Assembly (NCBI RefSeq): GCF_014641075.1
Contig: NZ_BMHP01000001.1
Span: forward strand, 1,426,001-1,490,000
Direction of reading: 5' to 3'
Source of the DNA: Paenibacillus nasutitermitis
Lineage (GTDB): Bacteria > Bacillota > Bacilli > Paenibacillales > Paenibacillaceae
DNA length: 64,000 nucleotides
The notes beneath the pieces are model-generated. The model had not been told where the DNA came from. It saw nothing but the letters and a program-made list of their open reading frames with translations, and did no database searches. Made by a program: the position numbers and the translations under genes. Shown here in pieces: positions 62,267-64,000 of the stretch (positions are counted from its first letter, which is position 1; each line of letters starts with the position of its first letter).

Positions 62267-63166
62267 ATGCCCAATTCAATATGGAAAAAAGTAAACATCA
62301 AAGCTTATTTATTTCTACTTCCTACGATTGTATTGATCATGACCTTTAGTTATTATCCAGCGATATCCGCATTTTATTATTCGTTTACGAATTGGGATGG
62401 ATTTCTAACAGCAAAGTATATTGGGTTCAAAAATTTTGAAATCATCTTTACTTCGGAGGAGTTTCGTCAAGCTTTCCTTAACTTATTCTGGTTCTCCGCA
62501 TTTAATGTGATCACAGCGCTCACATTCCCGCTATTCGTTGCCTTGCTTATTTATAAAGTCAAACATATTAAGCTGCAGAATATGTACCGTCTATTGTTTG
62601 TGTTTCCGATGGTGGTCCCGGGTATGGTTACGATTCTGCTATGGCAATTCATATTAAACCCTGATGTAGGGTTGATCAATTCCTTTCTTGCTGCAATAGG
62701 CATTCCAGACGAGCAGTTGCCTTTGTGGCTGGCAAGCATGAAAATGGCGCTTCCATCACTTTTGCTAGTTGGGTTCCCTTGGATATCGGGTGTATATGTA
62801 TTGATCTTTTTAGCGGGGTTTCAGAGTATACCAGGCTCCTTGCGTGAGGCGGCTATTGTTGATGGGGCAAACGGGAGGACATTGTTTTTCCGAATAGAGC
62901 TGCCACTCATCATGTCGCAAATTAAGCTGATCATGATCTTAACGATTATTTCGGTGATACAAACCTTTAGTCTGCAGCTCGTTCTGACCAACGGGGGACC
63001 GGCCAATAAGACCACCGTTCCGGGTTATATCATGTATCGTGAAGCGGTTACCAATAGTCAGTTGGGATACGCATGTGCGATCGGAGTCGTACTTTTTATT
63101 ATGATTTTCAGCCTTACAGTCATCAACAATAAATTTCTGAAGTCGTCAACAGAATTCGAGAGGTGA
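62267..63166 (+). CDS. ABC sugar permease (MalF/UgpA-type)
   Basis: A 299-residue membrane protein beginning IKAYLFLLPTIVLIMTFSYYPAISAFYYS. EAA loop: LREAAIVDGANGRTLFFRIELPLI. VLTNGGPANKTTVPGYIMY is typical of this subfamily. Start: ATG behind GGGAGATGAC. It pairs with the following permease. Confidence 0.93.
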   Translation: MPNSIWKKVNIKAYLFLLPTIVLIMTFSYYPAISAFYYSFTNWDGFLTAKYIGFKNFEIIFTSEEFRQAFLNLFWFSAFNVITALTFPLFVALLIYKVKHIKLQNMYRLLFVFPMVVPGMVTILLWQFILNPDVGLINSFLAAIGIPDEQLPLWLASMKMALPSLLLVGFPWISGVYVLIFLAGFQSIPGSLREAAIVDGANGRTLFFRIELPLIMSQIKLIMILTIISVIQTFSLQLVLTNGGPANKTTVPGYIMYREAVTNSQLGYACAIGVVLFIMIFSLTVINNKFLKSSTEFER

Positions 63167-63172
63167 GAAATC

Positions 63173-63991
63173 ATGAATAAGTTGACCTATAGCTCGATGA
63201 GTAAACATGCCATATTAGCAGCTCTTGGAATTCTGACGTTCATTCCGTTTATTATGCTGCTGCTGATCTCCTTTAAGGATGCACAACAATTTGCCAGCCA
63301 CCGCTGGACACTTACTTTTCCACTGCATCTAGAAAATTATACGGAAGCCTGGCATCAGATTCGGAGATTTATTTTAAATAGCTTTATCATTAGCGGTGTA
63401 ACGGTCGTTGGCGTGATTATCGTTTCATGCTTGGCTGCTTACGCACTTGCCCGAATGCGTTTTTTCTTCAAGGAGCAGATTTACTTTCTGATCATTTCAT
63501 TATTGATGATCCCAAGTGTATTGACATTAGTACCGCTTTTTGGAATCGTTATTAAATTGCATATCCTGAACAACTGGCTTGGATTATGGGGGCCATATAT
63601 CGCCGGTGGCCAAGTGTTTTGTATCTTTGTATTACGCTCTTTTTTTTCATCATTGTCTGAAGAGATGTTCGAAGCAGCGCGAATGGATGGTGCAGGGGAG
63701 GCTAAAGTTCTGATTAGTATCGTCGCGCCGTTGTCGAAGCCGATCATCGGGACATTGGCGATGTTAAATATTTTATCAACATGGAACGAGTATATTTGGC
63801 CAATCATGGTCATGAATAGCATCGAGCTGCAGCCCATTCCCGTAGGGCTTCTTTATTTCACGCAGAAACAAACTGACTATGGCTCATTGTTCGCAGGTTA
63901 TGCAATTTCGTCTGTTCCCCTCGTGTTGTTGTTTGCATTGGCCAGTAAGCAGTTTATCGAAGGATTAACCTCTGGTTCGGTAAAGATGTAA
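63173..63991 (+). CDS. ABC sugar permease (MalG/UgpE-type)
   Basis: A 272-residue membrane protein. ALGILTFIPFIMLLLISFKD forms the first helix; the EAA loop is MFEAARMDGAGEAKVLISIVAPLS; STWNEYIWPIMVMN and QFIEGLTSGSVKM close the protein. Start: ATG six bases after the partner's stop behind GAGAGGTGAG. The operon may continue past the right edge of the window. Confidence 0.93.
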   Translation: MNKLTYSSMSKHAILAALGILTFIPFIMLLLISFKDAQQFASHRWTLTFPLHLENYTEAWHQIRRFILNSFIISGVTVVGVIIVSCLAAYALARMRFFFKEQIYFLIISLLMIPSVLTLVPLFGIVIKLHILNNWLGLWGPYIAGGQVFCIFVLRSFFSSLSEEMFEAARMDGAGEAKVLISIVAPLSKPIIGTLAMLNILSTWNEYIWPIMVMNSIELQPIPVGLLYFTQKQTDYGSLFAGYAISSVPLVLLFALASKQFIEGLTSGSVKM

Positions 63992-64000
63992 ACGGTTCAA

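Noticed and set aside
1-64000. CRISPR arrays, complete insertion sequences, phage genes, rRNA
   Set aside because: No regularly spaced repeats, transposase, phage structural gene or rRNA sequence was seen.

Overview
The window looks like chromosome from a Paenibacillus-type bacterium (Paenibacillaceae, Bacillota). The grounds are the many YesM/YesN-type two-component pairs and AraC regulators, the LplABC-type sugar importers with lipoprotein binding proteins, the S-layer-homology and dockerin proteins, a TagO-like wall-polymer gene, strong GGAGG ribosome-binding sites and CcpA cre-type boxes. Almost everything lies on the + strand; the only clear minus-strand gene is the large secreted glycosidase at 16.7-20.2 kb. 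The window is mostly carbohydrate-utilisation DNA made of several substrate modules, each with its own sensor or regulator.

Layout. 0-13.5 kb: a TPR/DUF5107 protein (cut by the left edge), an erythritol/threitol-type dehydrogenase, a YesN/YesM pair, then a binding protein with a perfect cre box at its promoter, two permeases and a GH2-type enzyme. 13.7-16.5 kb: a decayed binding-protein gene, a TagO/WecA-like transferase, a possible structured RNA and tRNA-Leu(CAG). 16.7-25.1 kb: a secreted six-hairpin glycosidase divergent from an AraC regulator, followed by an LplB/LplC/LplA-type importer. 25.3-42 kb: an amino-sugar or nonulosonate-like catabolic island. It holds NanE, a ceramidase-like protein, a DUF4091 secreted enzyme, an SDR, an aldo/keto reductase, two FadR-type regulators, a Gfo/Idh oxidoreductase, a DapA/NanA-like lyase, an aspartoacylase-like hydrolase and YhcH. 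Broken genes (RpiR, SIS, ROK, a PLP enzyme, a membrane protein) lie among them.

42-46.6 kb: another LplABC-type importer with a cytoplasmic sialidase-like BNR protein. 46.8-64 kb: a membrane AraC regulator; an operon of two Gfo/Idh proteins plus a class III aminotransferase; a secreted cohesin-plus-dockerin enzyme beside a cohesin-like/SLH surface protein; a YesM/YesN pair; and a third importer.

The most striking pattern is a tandem operator, GTCAAYTRCAG repeated at 20 bp, that occurs three times with the same distance to the -10 box. It stands before the dehydrogenase/aminotransferase operon, the dockerin/SLH operon and the last importer. This links surface display, uptake and intracellular oxidation/transamination into one apparent regulon, probably read by the local YesN-type regulator. 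A second private regulon is suggested by three TGGTAATACCA-like palindromes in the FadR-type region. The DUF4091 gene lies between two copies of a 74-bp direct repeat, which suggests it was inserted between two formerly overlapping genes.
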